Origin: Cryphonectria parasitica EP155 | Taxonomy: Eukaryota > Ascomycota > Sordariomycetes > Diaporthales > Cryphonectriaceae | Length of the DNA stretch: 64,000 bases | Assembly: GCF_011745365.1 (NCBI RefSeq) | Contig: NW_024468917.1 | Span: 2,227,501 to 2,291,500 of the forward strand | Direction: 5' to 3' | Shown: positions 10,894 through 23,139 of the stretch, piece after piece | Layout: each line of letters opens with the position of its first letter | How positions within the stretch are numbered: position 1 is the first letter of the stretch | The notes under the pieces: generated by a model | The model's database searches: none | Told to the model about the DNA's origin: nothing | The model's input: only the letters and a program-made list of their open reading frames with translations | Position numbers and translations under genes: made by a program

Positions 10894-12553
10894 TCACAGT
10901 ACAGCGAGCTCCTGTTGGATCATGGGCCACGACTTGGGCGGCAGCATGGCCATGATCCAATAATTACCACCAGCATCCTTACCTAGGATGTTCACCCCCG
11001 TCGCCGCACCGACCTGCCTCGACCTGCCCGAGCCCAGCGGCCTGAGGTTGAGCCCATGATAATACACAGGCCTTCCCGACCCAAACTTTGGCTGCCCAAA
11101 CGATTTCCCCTTCCGGACCACAGCCGGGCTAAAGTCCACAGCGGCGAAGAACTTGGCCTTGCTCCAGTTGGAGCAAGTAATCATCATACTGTCGGGCCTC
11201 ATGGCACCGATCCGCCTGCCCGCTGCCGTCCGCTCCCGAAACACGCGCAGCAGCCCGCGCACCTGGCCCTCTGTCGTCTGCGCCGCCAGAAATGCCCTGT
11301 ACCGCCCAGCAATCGCCCCCAGCGGCGCATGCTGGGCATCACGGGCGGTGAGGTGCGCCCAGCAGGCAAAGATGAAGTTGCCAATGTAGACGGCCCGCTC
11401 GGGCGGCTGGAACACGGCGGGCAGGCGGCCGCGGAGCTCAAAGAACTGGACAAAGGTGATGCTGCGGTGCGAGGAGCCGGGCGACAGGCTGCGGGCGGCC
11501 ATGCGCGTTATCCAGGCGGTGAGGATGTCGTTGTCTGTGAGGTAGACGTTCTGCGGGTGCCAGTCGTAGATGATGTTGCTCGAGGTCACGGCCGCCAGGT
11601 CTGCCTTGGCGGACTCCCGGAGCCTGGCGAGGGAGGAGGCCGGGAGGTAGATCATGTGCTGCTCGGACGGGCCCAGGCGGATGGCGTCCCAGATCATGGT
11701 CAGCACGAAGCGGAACCAGCCGAACCCGCTCATGATGTTGTCCTTGAGAGCCCACTTTTCTTCGTACTTGTGCAAGGGCCCCGTGCCGACGTCAGCGATG
11801 GGATCCTCGTGCACGCCGAGGAGAGGGACCACATCGTCTTCCCTGCCCGAGAGGATCTTGACCCAGTTGTCGACGATGGCCTGCAGGCCGAGCAGGTCAC
11901 ACATGGTGTGTGGGAACGTCAGCGAGACCAGCGTGGCGTCGCTGAAGGAAACGACGTGTAGTCCGAGCTGGGACACGTCACGGGCCAGGAAGTCTCCCAG
12001 GCATCGTGGTGCGTCCTCGGGCGCAGCCAGTGTCTCGAATTGGTCTGCTCCTTCTTGTATCGATCCGCTTGTGGTTGGTGTTGGCAGTTGAACCGCGAGT
12101 GGGTGTTCTGCGATAGCCATGTCTATTATCTCGTGCGAGAAACGAACGGCAGGCCTTTTGGGTGTGAATTCAGCGGGAATATGGATCTCAAGTTGACCAT
12201 TCCCCTAGATGAAACTCTCATTGTTAGTCTTTGAAGTTTCCTGCGTATGTATTGAACACTTTCACAAGAATTGAAAACCCATCAAAAAAACCACGGGCCT
12301 CTGAACTCACATTCTTCCTCAATCTCCCACCAAGCTTCCTCCAGTCACCAATCTCCAGCAACCGAACCAAGGCAACATGCAGCTTGTCGGCGTCGAGGAT
12401 GTCGTCGAACCGCAATGTCCAGCCGATGATGATGTCGCGAATCTGTGGGCGTGAGTCGAAGTCGTACATGGGAATAACCTCATCCGTCGGCACGCGGGCT
12501 GGCCGCTGGGGCTCCCTCCACCCGAAAAGGCTCTTGAAGAAGTCGAGGGCCAT
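10894..12553 (-). CDS. BAHD / trichothecene 3-O-acetyltransferase-like acyltransferase
   Basis: Predicted 517-aa CoA-dependent acyltransferase, two exons: complement of 12311-12553 and 10894-12204. The donor is GTGAGT and the acceptor CTAG; splicing joins RLRKN to GNGQLEIHIP, matching the usual order (WRKLGGRLR...LEIHIP) in this fungal family. The catalytic HxxxD motif is present as HTMCD at residues 180-184, where His should deprotonate the acceptor hydroxyl or amine. A later DFSPAVVRKGKSFGQ segment sits roughly where DFGWG normally lies but is divergent. No signal peptide or transmembrane helix is evident, so it is probably cytosolic. Neighbours are a tandem MFS exporter and, upstream, a ureohydrolase. 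The family acetylates sesquiterpenes, polyketides, quinates or polyamines; the acceptor here is unknown. Confidence 0.87.
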
Positions 12554-13610
12554 GGTGATGAATGCCGATACTAATTATTCGATTTCAAATGCCTACTCTG
12601 TCCGTCAAGCAGCTGGAAGCTCACAGATGACTGAATAGTATTCTTGAGCTCCTAGACATGTCAGGTTTCCGATATTCTCTTGAATGAAGGGGTGGAAACA
12701 AAAATGAAAACGAGAGCTTTCTCACAATAAACCAACAACTATATGAATCCATGTTTCTCGGTTGCAGCCCTCATCTCTATGTTGAAGTATATCATTTCGA
12801 TCCACGTAATGCAGGGGGGGGGGGGGTTCCCTTTCGGACCCCGAGACTGGCCTCCATGAGAGGATCACCCAGCCGAGTCACACACAGTCCCATTCCCTCC
12901 ATGTGATCGCATAAGTAAAACCGAGTCTTTAAAATTGGATAGACAAAGTGAAAGGGCCCGCCTTCGCTCTTGGGGTGTGAGTGAGACAGGAACCTGCAGT
13001 GAAAGCTACGCCAAATCTGGGAGGAGGCTTGAGGGCGTGGAGGCGAGCGAGGTCGGGCTCCGGGATTTGATGCCACCGTTACAAAAAAGTGCCCGCAGCG
13101 ATCGACGTGGAGCTCGGAATGTTCTAAAGGGGTTCCATGCTTTAGAAGTGCCGTGCCGTCGTAAAGTCTGATCCTTCTTGAACTCTATCTGTACTGGTTA
13201 TTATTTCCATGACTACTCAGTGAGAGGGGCCTTTGGTGAATAGACCAGCAACGACAAGAACTATGCATTGTGAGGATCCTTGTGAAGTACAAGTGTGTAA
13301 TATCTTGCCTCTGAAGTTTGTCCCATATATGGAACGCTGCTTGGGTGAAATGGCTTAGTTGGCTGTGATTCGATGTGTAGCTAAAAGATGAATATACTAA
13401 GTAGCTAAACTAGAGGCTTGCCTCTCATATGCAATAAAAGTGGGCATTGCACTGCTCAAGTTTTGAAGACTAGAACCTCGTTTTTTCCACTCCTTTTTTC
13501 TCTTCTTCCCATTTTTGATCCTGGGCTGTAAGACACCGAGGCCACAGCACCTCTATGAGTTTATTCAACTCACACAGCAGGTGGTCGACACAGACTCAGG
13601 TAGGTGGGAT
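12554..13610. other. intergenic with G13 tract
   Basis: Contains the acyltransferase promoter and the 3' region of the ureohydrolase gene. A run of 13 G lies at 12814-12826. No supported ORF. Confidence 0.5.
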
Positions 13611-13996
13611 TTACAGCTCCTGCTCCTCGCCCTGGCCAGTACTGAGGCTCAGAGGTCCCTTTTTCACCATGATGCTCATGATCTCATAGAGGGCGTCGGC
13701 AGCCGCCATGGTGGTGTGCTCGGCGTTTGTGTCGTACGCAGGCTGAGACGAAGGGTTAGTTTTCTCTCCTACATCCAGAAAAGGAAAAGGGAAAAGGACA
13801 AGAAAGAGGGAAAACTTACAGCAACCTCCACAACATCGGCAGCAATGAGGTTCAGCCCGTCCAAACCTCTGAGAATGGTCCTCAACTCACGAGTCGACCA
13901 GCCACCCGTCTCAGGAGTGCCGGTGGCGGGGGCAACTAGATAAACCCAAGTTAGTAAGCAGAGCTCTCATCTTTTTGTTTCATTTGCCCCTCGATA

Positions 13997-14069
<73 letters not shown>

Positions 14070-15299
14070 TTCATGCACCGGATGACTTACAGGCTGGATC
14101 CAAGGTATCAATATCCAAGCTCAGGTAAACAGGCTCCGTCTCCCCAACCCTCTCCCGGATCTTCTTGATAATACCGTCCGTGCCGATGGTGTCAATCTCC
14201 CGCGCCTCAACGATCTCGAAGCCGCAGTAGCCATCGTTCTCATAGTCCGAGGGACCACTGAGCGTGGTGCGGATACCAGCATGGATGTTGGAGTCGTTGG
14301 CCAGCAGGCCCTCCTGTGCGGCGTGGTAGAAGTAGGTACCATGGTTAATACTGGCCACCTCGGACGGAGAACCGCCAAAGACCTTGGGACGCCCTAAGGT
14401 TTGGGTAGTGTGAGTAAAAACATTGAAAAGTAGAACAAATATACAAATGGACACACTTACAGGTGTCGAGATGGCTGTCAAAGTGGATAACCCGCACAGG
14501 GCCGTAGGCACGGTTGATAGACCTCAGCAGAGGCAAGGTGATGGTGTGGTCACCGCCGAGGGTGATGACCCGGGGCAGTGTCTTGCCCTTCTTCGCGGGG
14601 CCGACCTTGTGCGCGTCGGTGGCCGGCTCGCGGGAGAGGATGCTGTAGTGGCCTTCCTCGATCTGGTGCAGGGCCCAGCTGTTGTCGTACGAAGTCACGG
14701 GGATGTCACCACAGTCCAGCACGGTGGCCCAGCTGTTGAACGGGTTGGTGTCCAGGGGCACATTGTATCCTCCACTGAAGGGCAGCTCTGGGTCAGAACA
14801 AAGAAGGTGGAAGAATTGAAGAGATGGGTCACGATCTAGAGTCTTGGGAAGGTTATAGGGACCAACTCACTAGAGGTTCAGCCTTCGTGAGCCCTGACGG
14901 ATACCCGAGGGGCCAAAGCGGGCACCTGGACGGTAGGAGGTGCCGGTATCAAAGGGGGCACCGATGAAGGCAATATCGTACTTGGCGTCACTGCTGGGTG
15001 ACAGGCATTGCGAATAGGGCAGACGGCCAAAGGTCGAGATGCCGGAGAATACGGAGTCGGCCTGAAATATTATAGAGAGATAGTTTCAGCCAAACGTCCA
15101 ACCAACCAGACTCTTTCAGTCCTGTCGCGTCCAATACGCCACACATAAGGGAGAAACCCACCTGAGTGCCACCATCACCTGGCAGAGAGCTGTACCAAAG
15201 TGACTGGTGAGGGCCAGAGATAGGACTCTGACGGCCGTGGTCGCCATGGCCAGCCACCAAGGCCGCCCAGAGCAGGGCAAGTGAGGTTTTCGAGAGCAT
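13611..15299 (-). CDS. secreted agmatinase-like ureohydrolase (arginase superfamily)
   Basis: Predicted 397-aa metalloenzyme in six exons: complement of 15162-15299, 14871-15061, 14461-14774, 14091-14393, 13820-13935 and 13611-13742. All donors are GTGGGT, GTGAGT or GTAAGT and every phase matches. A signal peptide ([17 protein letters not shown]) is followed by HGDHG and a linker. Mn2+-binding motifs are intact: GGDH (183-186), DSHLD (209-213), and [19 protein letters not shown] with Asp308/Asp310. The core also has the [18 protein letters not shown] loop typical of agmatinases. Family chemistry is hydrolysis of a guanidino group to urea plus amine. A secreted form would act on external agmatine, arginine or a guanidino metabolite. 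Ser replaces the commoner Ala in DAHxD, which I recall as usual in the fungal secreted branch. Intron 4 contains a (CT)34 tract. I started at the ATG at 15299; no earlier in-frame ATG is visible. Confidence 0.92.
13999..14066. repeat. (CT)34 microsatellite in an intron
   Basis: 68 bases of perfect CT dinucleotides, read as (AG)34 in the sense of the ureohydrolase gene, where it makes up nearly half of intron 4 (13936-14090). Confidence 0.98.
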
Positions 15300-18200
15300 C
15301 GCCACGCACAATTATTTTCCTTTCCTCAAAAAGACAGGATTTTTATCAGGTACAAGCCAACGGAATGATTTGATCAACGAGGGTCCAAGAAGGAGGAGGG
15401 AGAAGAGGAGGAGCAGAAGTAGGAGGAGGAAAAGCTTGGCCTCCCGACCTTGCAACTTAATTATATAACTCTAGAGAAAGCACACCCCCCGCCCCCGGCC
15501 AGCCCAACAGATAGCTACAAGATGATCCCAGACTTCCCACGTTGTGACGATCGATGGGTCCAGGGGGGGCGGGAAGGAGGGGGAGGGAGGGGAAGAAAAG
15601 AGAGCGTGCTGTCATCGGGCAGCTTATCACCACCATATCCAGGGGGGAAAGTGACCACTCAGGATGACCAATTGGGCAATTCTTGACTAAGTACAGCGGT
15701 GTAAGCAGAACCAGGGCAACGAGAGCAAAAAAAAAAAAAACCAATCGCCGCGCCCAGCCCGCCCTTGGAAAGTAGATCCCGAAGCTGGTCCGTCCTGGGA
15801 CATGTTGAGCCGTTGTCGGATACAGTACGCGTTAGAGTGTTAGAAGCTACTCAGTTATTACTAGCTGAGAAGTGGCGGGGTGGAAAAGCCCGCCGCCCAG
15901 ATGCGGGGCAGTCGAGATAATGCGACGGGACGTTGATAATGAATTGCCGGCGACCATGCAAGCTTGACAGTGACAGGTGTTTATTGTGGGCAGCAAAAAG
16001 AGCAATGCTTCTTGTGGGTGTGTAAAGTGGGCGTTGTGTGGGCATTGAGTGTCCTTAATTGTCCCTCAATAGGACCCTGACAGCAGCTGTAGAGATGGCC
16101 GAGAGATAAAGGTCATTGGCAGTTGGCCAAGTAATTACTTGAAGTTGAAACACACAATCTTGGGCCTCGGTTCCATATCTTTCTTTGGCGTCGATCTAAC
16201 GTACGACAACGACGGACTGTCTCGCCAGGAGAATAGCTCTTCCTCCTCAGCAGATAAAACAAAAAAGTGTATGACGTCTATGATAAGGCTCGACGGGGAA
16301 CAGACGTTGTCGAGGAGCTCCTGACAGGACAGGGGCTATCCATAAGCTTATAAAACTAAGGCCCCCCCCCCCCATGTCCCACTTCGGCAGGCCTGTCCGG
16401 CACTTTACGAACGGGGTCTGGAGTGAATTGCAATCGAGAGAGAGGACGAACACTCGGCAATACTATCCTATCCTGGAACGTGACCGTGGCCGAAAGCCAC
16501 ATGTCCAAGATTCATGCGCTCTTCAATAAACGCCGTGGGCTTTTGCCCTCGGATGTGTGGATCCGGTCCGGGATCCGGCACGGGGCGGGATGAACGGGAG
16601 CCGGTGATGCTCCACTTCACCGGTTGCTTGTCTGGCACCCAAATGATCTTGCTATGCAGATTGTCTTGCAGTAGAAATGCACAGGCCACTTCATCTGCTA
16701 GGGTTGGGTGTGGTGTAACTGTGGATCAAGTATTACGCACTCTGTTGACGACGGGTGCGGTAGAGATTACAAGCAGTGAGTGGCCTTGCATGTGGAATGA
16801 GTGAGCATGATCTTCTTTCAAGGCCTTGGCCCAACAAGTGAGATGCTTCAGCCATCGTTGCTGAAAAGACAGTTGTGCTCTCGTCTCTGGACAAGAAACT
16901 GAGTTATTCTGGAGTAGTACAGATTATCAGTATAGTGACCATCAAATTTAGGTCATGTGTCCCATATACTAGCACATGCAATTTCTAAGATTCATTCAAC
17001 TGCCCTTCAGTTGCCAGCCGTAAACATGCCTGTGTAGACAGATAGCTTCACAGTGGCATAGTTAAGTGGTTGACAGATAAGTAAGGGTTAGGGTTCTGAG
17101 GGTAGTGCGCAATACCCAGAAACTGATACCATGCAAACACTCCTTCGACTGCATTGCGACATGAAGTCAGTTCCTTCACACACTTGAAACTTGCAAAGGG
17201 ACCAGCACAGCCTTCATGTATACCTCAGTCCATAGGCCAGCGTGCTTCCAAAGAATACGAATGGGGTCGCGAGCAGGGGAAGCTCTGAGCCCCAAGCCAT
17301 CCGACAATACTCAGCTGGCCGGCCATCTTGGTCGGCAAGGTATGGTAAAAAACAAAGATTCATGGAGGCAAACAATGGCACACGAGAGGACTGTCAGGTT
17401 GTGATGATATTTGGATGGGTAGGAGTGGACGGAAATTTGCGGGCCGTTGCGTAGAGAAGCAGTCGAGCATCTTCTTCGGTTGATGCTGGGAGATCTCCAG
17501 CAGCGCCCACCAGATGAGTGTCCCATTCGCATTTGTGTTTGGGGGGGGGGGGCTTGGTAGGTGGCTTCCAAGCTACTATGGTTACATATGCAGGTCTTGA
17601 AAAACTGGGCTGCAAAAGGTGGGCTCTCGTCGCTGATTTGCTCTGGTGAGACTGGCCAAGATGCAGGGAGGATCCGTTTCCGTGGCTTATGCTCAACCTA
17701 GGGCGGCCAACAGCCGCCGAGCGTTCGTCTCCTGAATGCCTTCTGTGGGGTGAGGGGCTAAGATCTCTATTTTTTCATCATCTTAATGAGGCACTTCATT
17801 GCGTCCTGTGGCTCAGCAGATTTCGAACTTGTCTTGAACGTCAAGGTGGAGAGAAGAGAAGACGAATGGTCTGTAGTAGAGTCAACAAAGTATGTCTGGA
17901 CTGGAGGCATCTTGGAGCCTGGCCAAGCTGCATGAAGCTGCAGGGAGATGCAGAAGCGTCGAACGCGTAGAGAGGGAGAAACTGGGGGGAGGGGGAGGAT
18001 GCAGACCCAGTGAAGCATGAGCATGGGGCCTGGAGCATGGACAGGCGCATGGACCGGCTGCATGTGTGGGTAACAGCAGCTGACCTGGACCCCCTCTTCG
18101 AGCAACTGCGAGCGAGAACCTCAACCTATCTCGGCCTCTTGAAGCAGACAGGTGGCGGAATCGAGGTTGGCGATAATGCTGCAAATGACAACAACAAAGA

Positions 18201-19869
18201 ATGGTCAGGAATGCAGACGTGAGCAGAGGAAGCGTATATTGGAATGCTGGCTGGTCGATCTTGTTGGTGGATGGCCCAAGCTCCCTTCCACCTCACGTTC
18301 TAGAACACCCTCCAGCCCATCCTTCTCAAGCATTCATTCTGCATAAAACAGTCTCTTTGGAAAGGATCATATTGTTAGGGACAACACTCACCCACATACT
18401 CACCCACGCCTTTTTGAAACACGCCGACACGGGGCCTACATACACCATGTGGACGGTGTTATCCCCCCCCCCCCCCCTCTCTTTCAGGTAATCGAACTTG
18501 GACATGTGGTCTTGGATCTTGGTCTTGATCAGTTCAAGTTTGGAAGAGATGGGTTAGGTGTCATCGGTCATCCATCGTCATCAACCCTGCAGCAATCCCA
18601 GCCCACCCTCTCCAGCCCATTGTAGGTCCCCTATAGGGGGGGTCCCTTGCCAAACTCGAGTACTAAGGTGTGGGCCAGGTTTTTGTCAGTGGCCATAGTA
18701 CTGTACAGAAAGGCAGGAGCAGGTGTGTGACCTCAACCTTGACGTGAGTTAGTGGGACCGTAGCTCCGCCTTGACCCCAAGTCCCTCCTCCAAGCAATTC
18801 TGCATTTGCCTTCCCCCACCACCAGCAGATGCCCCCCCAGGCTGGCATCCTCTCGTTTCTTCTCTCGTCCCTCCAATCTACCACAATGTCAAAGTCATAG
18901 CAGCTACCACTGCTGTGCTGTGTGTACCTGTAGTCACTCTCCACTCCTCCTCCAATCGGCACTTTTCTTTCCATCCGACTCTTTTCATTCTTACCAGCCC
19001 CCCAACCACCAGCACCACCTGGTTAATGTTCGTCTGAAGTCATCGCATGTCCACCACAATGCTGATGCTAAGCTTCTGAGAGGAAGGAAGGAGGAATAAA
19101 AACTGATCCTCTACCAACCCCCAACGCGTCGCAAGCACTGCTCAGCTTAACCCGTCTGACGTACGGCAGCCTGCAGCCTTGTCTTGGGGGGACTCGAGCC
19201 AAATTCCGGCTTCTCTCCCCTGTCGTGTGCATCCGGCCTCGCGCATTGTCAGCCATGCTCAGTTCTGTCATCCCATCTTCATTGGTCTGCACCTTCAACC
19301 TGGTGAATCCCTGATTGGCGAACTACCTCGATCTCGACCTCCTACCTCCCTTTCCTCCTGCGCCCGCGTTTCATCAGCAGAACTACCTCCATTTTGTCCC
19401 GCGATACCATCGCCCGCCACCCCACCCATATTCCTCGTGGTCGAAGCCCATAGGCAGTCTGCGCGAAGCCCCGTCTGGAGGAGACTCTGACCTGCATTCG
19501 TGTGTGCCTTGAAGCGCTTTTACCCACTGACTACACCGTTTGGACCTTTGGCATTGTGCCTCTCTCACAACAGAGTCGCACCGGCTCGTTAACCGCCTGG
19601 CACAGCATCCATAGACTGCATACCTTACCACTCAGTACCCTGGCTGGCTTTGCTTGTTTCTCGTCGTCCCCCCCCCCCCCTCTCTATTACTGAACGTCAC
19701 GTTCCATTTCATCTTTTGAACGACCAAGTATCTTTTCCCAGCCCCTCCTCTTGTCCAATATGCACGCACGGGGTCCAACCACCACCCCCCGATTCGAGAA
19801 ATAGAACGACAAGCGATCCAGTCACAGCTGACTTGGATGCGCCTGGGACCCGTCTGGCCCGCGCATACA
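15300..19869. other. 4.6-kb gene-poor divergent region
   Basis: Separates the ureohydrolase (-) from the large disordered-protein gene (+). Many short frames on both strands lack motifs and compatible splice sites. Homopolymers are frequent: A14 at 15727-15740, C12 at 16362-16373, G12 at 17541-17552, C15 at 18463-18477 and C13 at 19668-19680. The pyrimidine-rich last ~800 bases are probably promoter and 5' UTR of the downstream gene. A non-coding RNA cannot be excluded. Confidence 0.45.
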
Positions 19870-22800
19870 ATGGCTGGTCCGGCCGAACCCTCGCCGCCTC
19901 TGAGCACCATGGCAGTGCCCGACGTCGAATATATTGTTCCTCGACATGATTCTCAGAATGTTCTCGACGACAGTTCTGCGAGCCCGCGCGCCTTGAGAAA
20001 ACACAAGCCTCTGCCCCGGGCCAGAAACGGAAGCTTGACTGGGAGTTCGTCTGGCACGCCAGACTCGAGAGGGTCTAGCTCTGGGTCACAAAGGTATGCA
20101 TGCATTGTAGTTCCTATTTGAATCCTCTTCCTGTCTGAGAACGGGTCTGGCTCACACGTGGCAAGTCTTCATACACTGAGGCATCAACGGCGCAAGATCA
20201 GCGGGGGTGAGCTGCCACCTACCCCTCCGGCGCACTCCAGAACCTCGTCCGGCAGCCATTCCGTCAACATCTCGAACCTGAGCCCCCTTCAGACGCCAGC
20301 ACAGAGCTCCGAGGACGTGCTGTCCAACACAAGCCCGACAACTCCCCCGAATCAACGAAGCCCGCCCACGCCCGAGGTGACCCCTCCGAGACCAAAAACC
20401 CGGGGCCGGATATCGATTTTGCGACCAACCCTCTACGACAGAGTCCCCTCTAAGAGCACAACAGACTCTCGGGCCGAGTCCTTCAAAACTGCACTAGAAA
20501 GCCCCGAGCAGTCGGATGAGGAGGACAACAGATCGACACTGCGTCCCGCCGCATCGTCAGCAGGAGCTTCGCGGACCGCACTCGATCAGGTCAACGGTTC
20601 TCACAAGAAGGCGTACACAGGAACAGATTCAGGCTCAGGTGCCGGACCGAGTCCTCTGGGCGAGTTTGATGATCTGACTCCCACACCAAAGGGCGATTTC
20701 AACAGCTTTGACGGGGAGTGGCTGGCCAGCAGCGAGGTAGAACAGGAGTGGGATGACAACCTTGCCAGGCATGTGACCGTGAGGAAAAGGCGGCAGGAGA
20801 AACCAGTTCAAGAGGAAAGGCGCGAGGTTCTGGACGATCTTACACCAACGAATGCCACCAAGACCACGCGTTCTGTCCCTCTGCAGGGTCGTGTCTTGAC
20901 CTACGACGCCCGTGAGCCTCCCAGGAGCTTCACAGCACCCCAAGCCGCAATTACGGGTCCAGCCACCGCCGGTGGGGATACCAGGAGGCTGTCAGGAATG
21001 TCTTCGAGGTCAGCAACATCTACCATCGTAGAGGCCATCCTGGTCGAGACGACGACCCCTCGTCGTCACAAAACCCTACGCCACGTCAAGCGCATAGACG
21101 CCCTGCGCGACTCCGTGTGGCAGCCCTCGCCCCTCAGCTCCGTGCCAAGCCTTCAAGAGAATGTGGCTCGCCGGCGGCCAGCATATCAAGCTCCGCGCGA
21201 CAGTTATGCGTCAACCTCGACAACCAACTCTGTGTCCAGCCGCAAAACTCGGCGGGAGGTCTGGAAGAACGGAGGCGTACCAGTAGCCGTCGTGCCCCAT
21301 CGTCAGTCGTCAAATAGGTCCAACAGCCGTGATCGCTCACCTCGATCTGCCAGCAGTCAGAGATCCAAACAAAGCCAAAGTGTCACCTCCATCCCTCTCT
21401 CGCAGGCCCCAACGCAACCTGATACGACAGCCTACCTTGACAGACCGTCGAGACGGACCCGGCGATCTTCAGAGTCAGATGGCTCGGTGCAGGGCGACCA
21501 ACGTGTTATCAAGGATCCACCTCCTGTGCTTCGGAGGACCTCGTCGTCGTCAGCATCCACCAGCCGGAATGGCTCAAGGGGGGCGTCGCGCAATGATTCT
21601 CGCGCAGGATCTTTGACGTCAGAGAGCCTGCAAGCACATAATGAGTCTGTCGCCGCGAACGAGACGCCCCGGCCCTCAGATCGTGCACCAGCAGAACCAC
21701 CAAAGAGCCACCTGGAGCCACCTGTGCCGCGATTGGCGGAGCATTCTGTTGCGTCTCACGATTATTTTGTGCCGGCTCATGGACAGCTGGGGTCTATTGG
21801 CAACCACGGAGACACAGATGATCGCCGCCATACTGTCGATACGCAAGTCGGGAGTCCTCTGTTATCAACGCTGGCGACACCATTTTCTCAGACTTCAGTG
21901 GAAACAGCTTTGACCGCAGCCGAGATTTCACAGGCCATGGCCGTGAGACTGATGCCGCATAAGAATCGATCTGTGCTGGTGGTTGATCTTCGGCCGTCAG
22001 ATAGCTTCGACGGAGAACGTCGGACTCGAGAGATGGAAAGGCCGCAGAGACCAATCATCACTACCACCGAGGTCGATGGCGTCACGGAAGAGCAACCTGT
22101 CACCCCTCCCCAGGCATATCCTCCCCTCTCTCTGAACGAAGTCGACTCCCCGCTGCGGAATCCACGTGCTCCACCGGAGCCGCCTGTTCTTCATTTCATT
22201 CCAGCCACGCCCTCGGGGCTTACACCCGCAGAGGAGAAGCCCAGGCTGCTAGGCAATTTCTATGAGGAGACCAAGGAGAAGCCTTCCCGAGGTCTTGCCA
22301 TGGTACGGCGGGCTCTGGGCCAAAGAAGGCACTCATCTTCTGGTCCGTCATCAAGTCGTGAAGTGCGGCCGAATTTCCTGACTCGACGGTTGTCTTTGAA
22401 CAAAACCATCCGAAAGGAGAGCGCCGAGGACCCGGAGCTGGATCATGATGACGATGCAATGCTGGATGGCGAGCCCAAAGACGAATCTCGGCTTCACCCA
22501 GACTGGCGGCCGAGTCATTACCCGGGCTTCTACGAGGGCGACGGCGACGGGGTCTATAATACGGACAACAACGAGGAGGAAGTGGTGATGAGGTATCCAA
22601 TGATCGACAACCGCCCGCGTCCTCCCAAACGGAGCCTCAGCCAGCGTATGAAACGCACTTTTGCGATCATGCCCCTCCAGGATGATGACGGCCTTTATGG
22701 TGGCGAAGACGGGCCGGACCGCCGAACGGTCAGAAGATCCCCCAGCGGAAATCTGCGCGTGGTCAGGCACGGAGACAGCATGGGCTCCCTGCGCAAGCCG

Positions 22801-23139
22801 CAGAGACATCGCGAAGATACTGATCTGGAGAACCGCCGCGTACCTTTCTTCCCTCGATCGTACAACCTGACCAAGGGCTTTCGCGGCCGCCGGCACAGCG
22901 AAGAGGACTTGCAGAGCAATGGCTTGAGGCGGACGTGGTCTTTGACTCAGAGCGTACAGGGCATTCCCAGGCGGTTCAGCGAGAAGAGGCGCGAGAAGCG
23001 GAGCGATGAGCTGCGGCAGAAAATCAGTGGGCCACGGGACGTCCGCGATGGCGTGGACGACGTGATCCGACGCGACGGCCTTCGCGAGGCATTCAATCAC
23101 CCACGAAGAGCCGAGGATGTCACGTGCGGCAGGATCTAA
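19870..23139 (+). CDS. large intrinsically disordered Ser/Pro/Arg-rich protein, unknown function
   Basis: Predicted 1065-aa protein, two exons: 19870-20093 and 20166-23139. The 72-bp intron (GTATGC...CAAG) restores the frame SGSQ-SLHTLRHQRR. I chose the ATG at 19870; a second in-frame ATG lies at 19909. No catalytic domain, signal peptide or membrane segment is recognisable. The chain is rich in Ser, Pro, Arg and Thr-Pro/Ser-Pro sites (ELPPTPPAHS, TPTPKGDF, SPRSASSQRS). A more ordered stretch occurs in the middle (TALTAAEISQAMAVRLMPHKNRSVLVVDLR), and there is a basic C-terminal region with repeated short Arg clusters and GRRHSEEDL-type possible phosphosites. Composition fits a regulated scaffold, polarity or cytoskeletal protein, but that is only inference. 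It converges on the U1-C gene. The gene itself is confident because of its long GC-rich frame; its function is not known. Confidence 0.8.

Noticed and set aside
11056..11961. 301-codon open frame on the + strand
   Set aside because: It lies wholly antisense to the acyltransferase exon, whose frame has family motifs; its Arg/Gly/Asp-rich composition is what a GC-rich shadow frame gives.
17084..17095. AGGGTTAGGGTT, telomere-like sequence
   Set aside because: Only about two repeat units, which can occur by chance; no sign of a chromosome end.
22351..23100. 249-codon open frame on the - strand
   Set aside because: Antisense shadow inside the 1065-aa gene; no motif.
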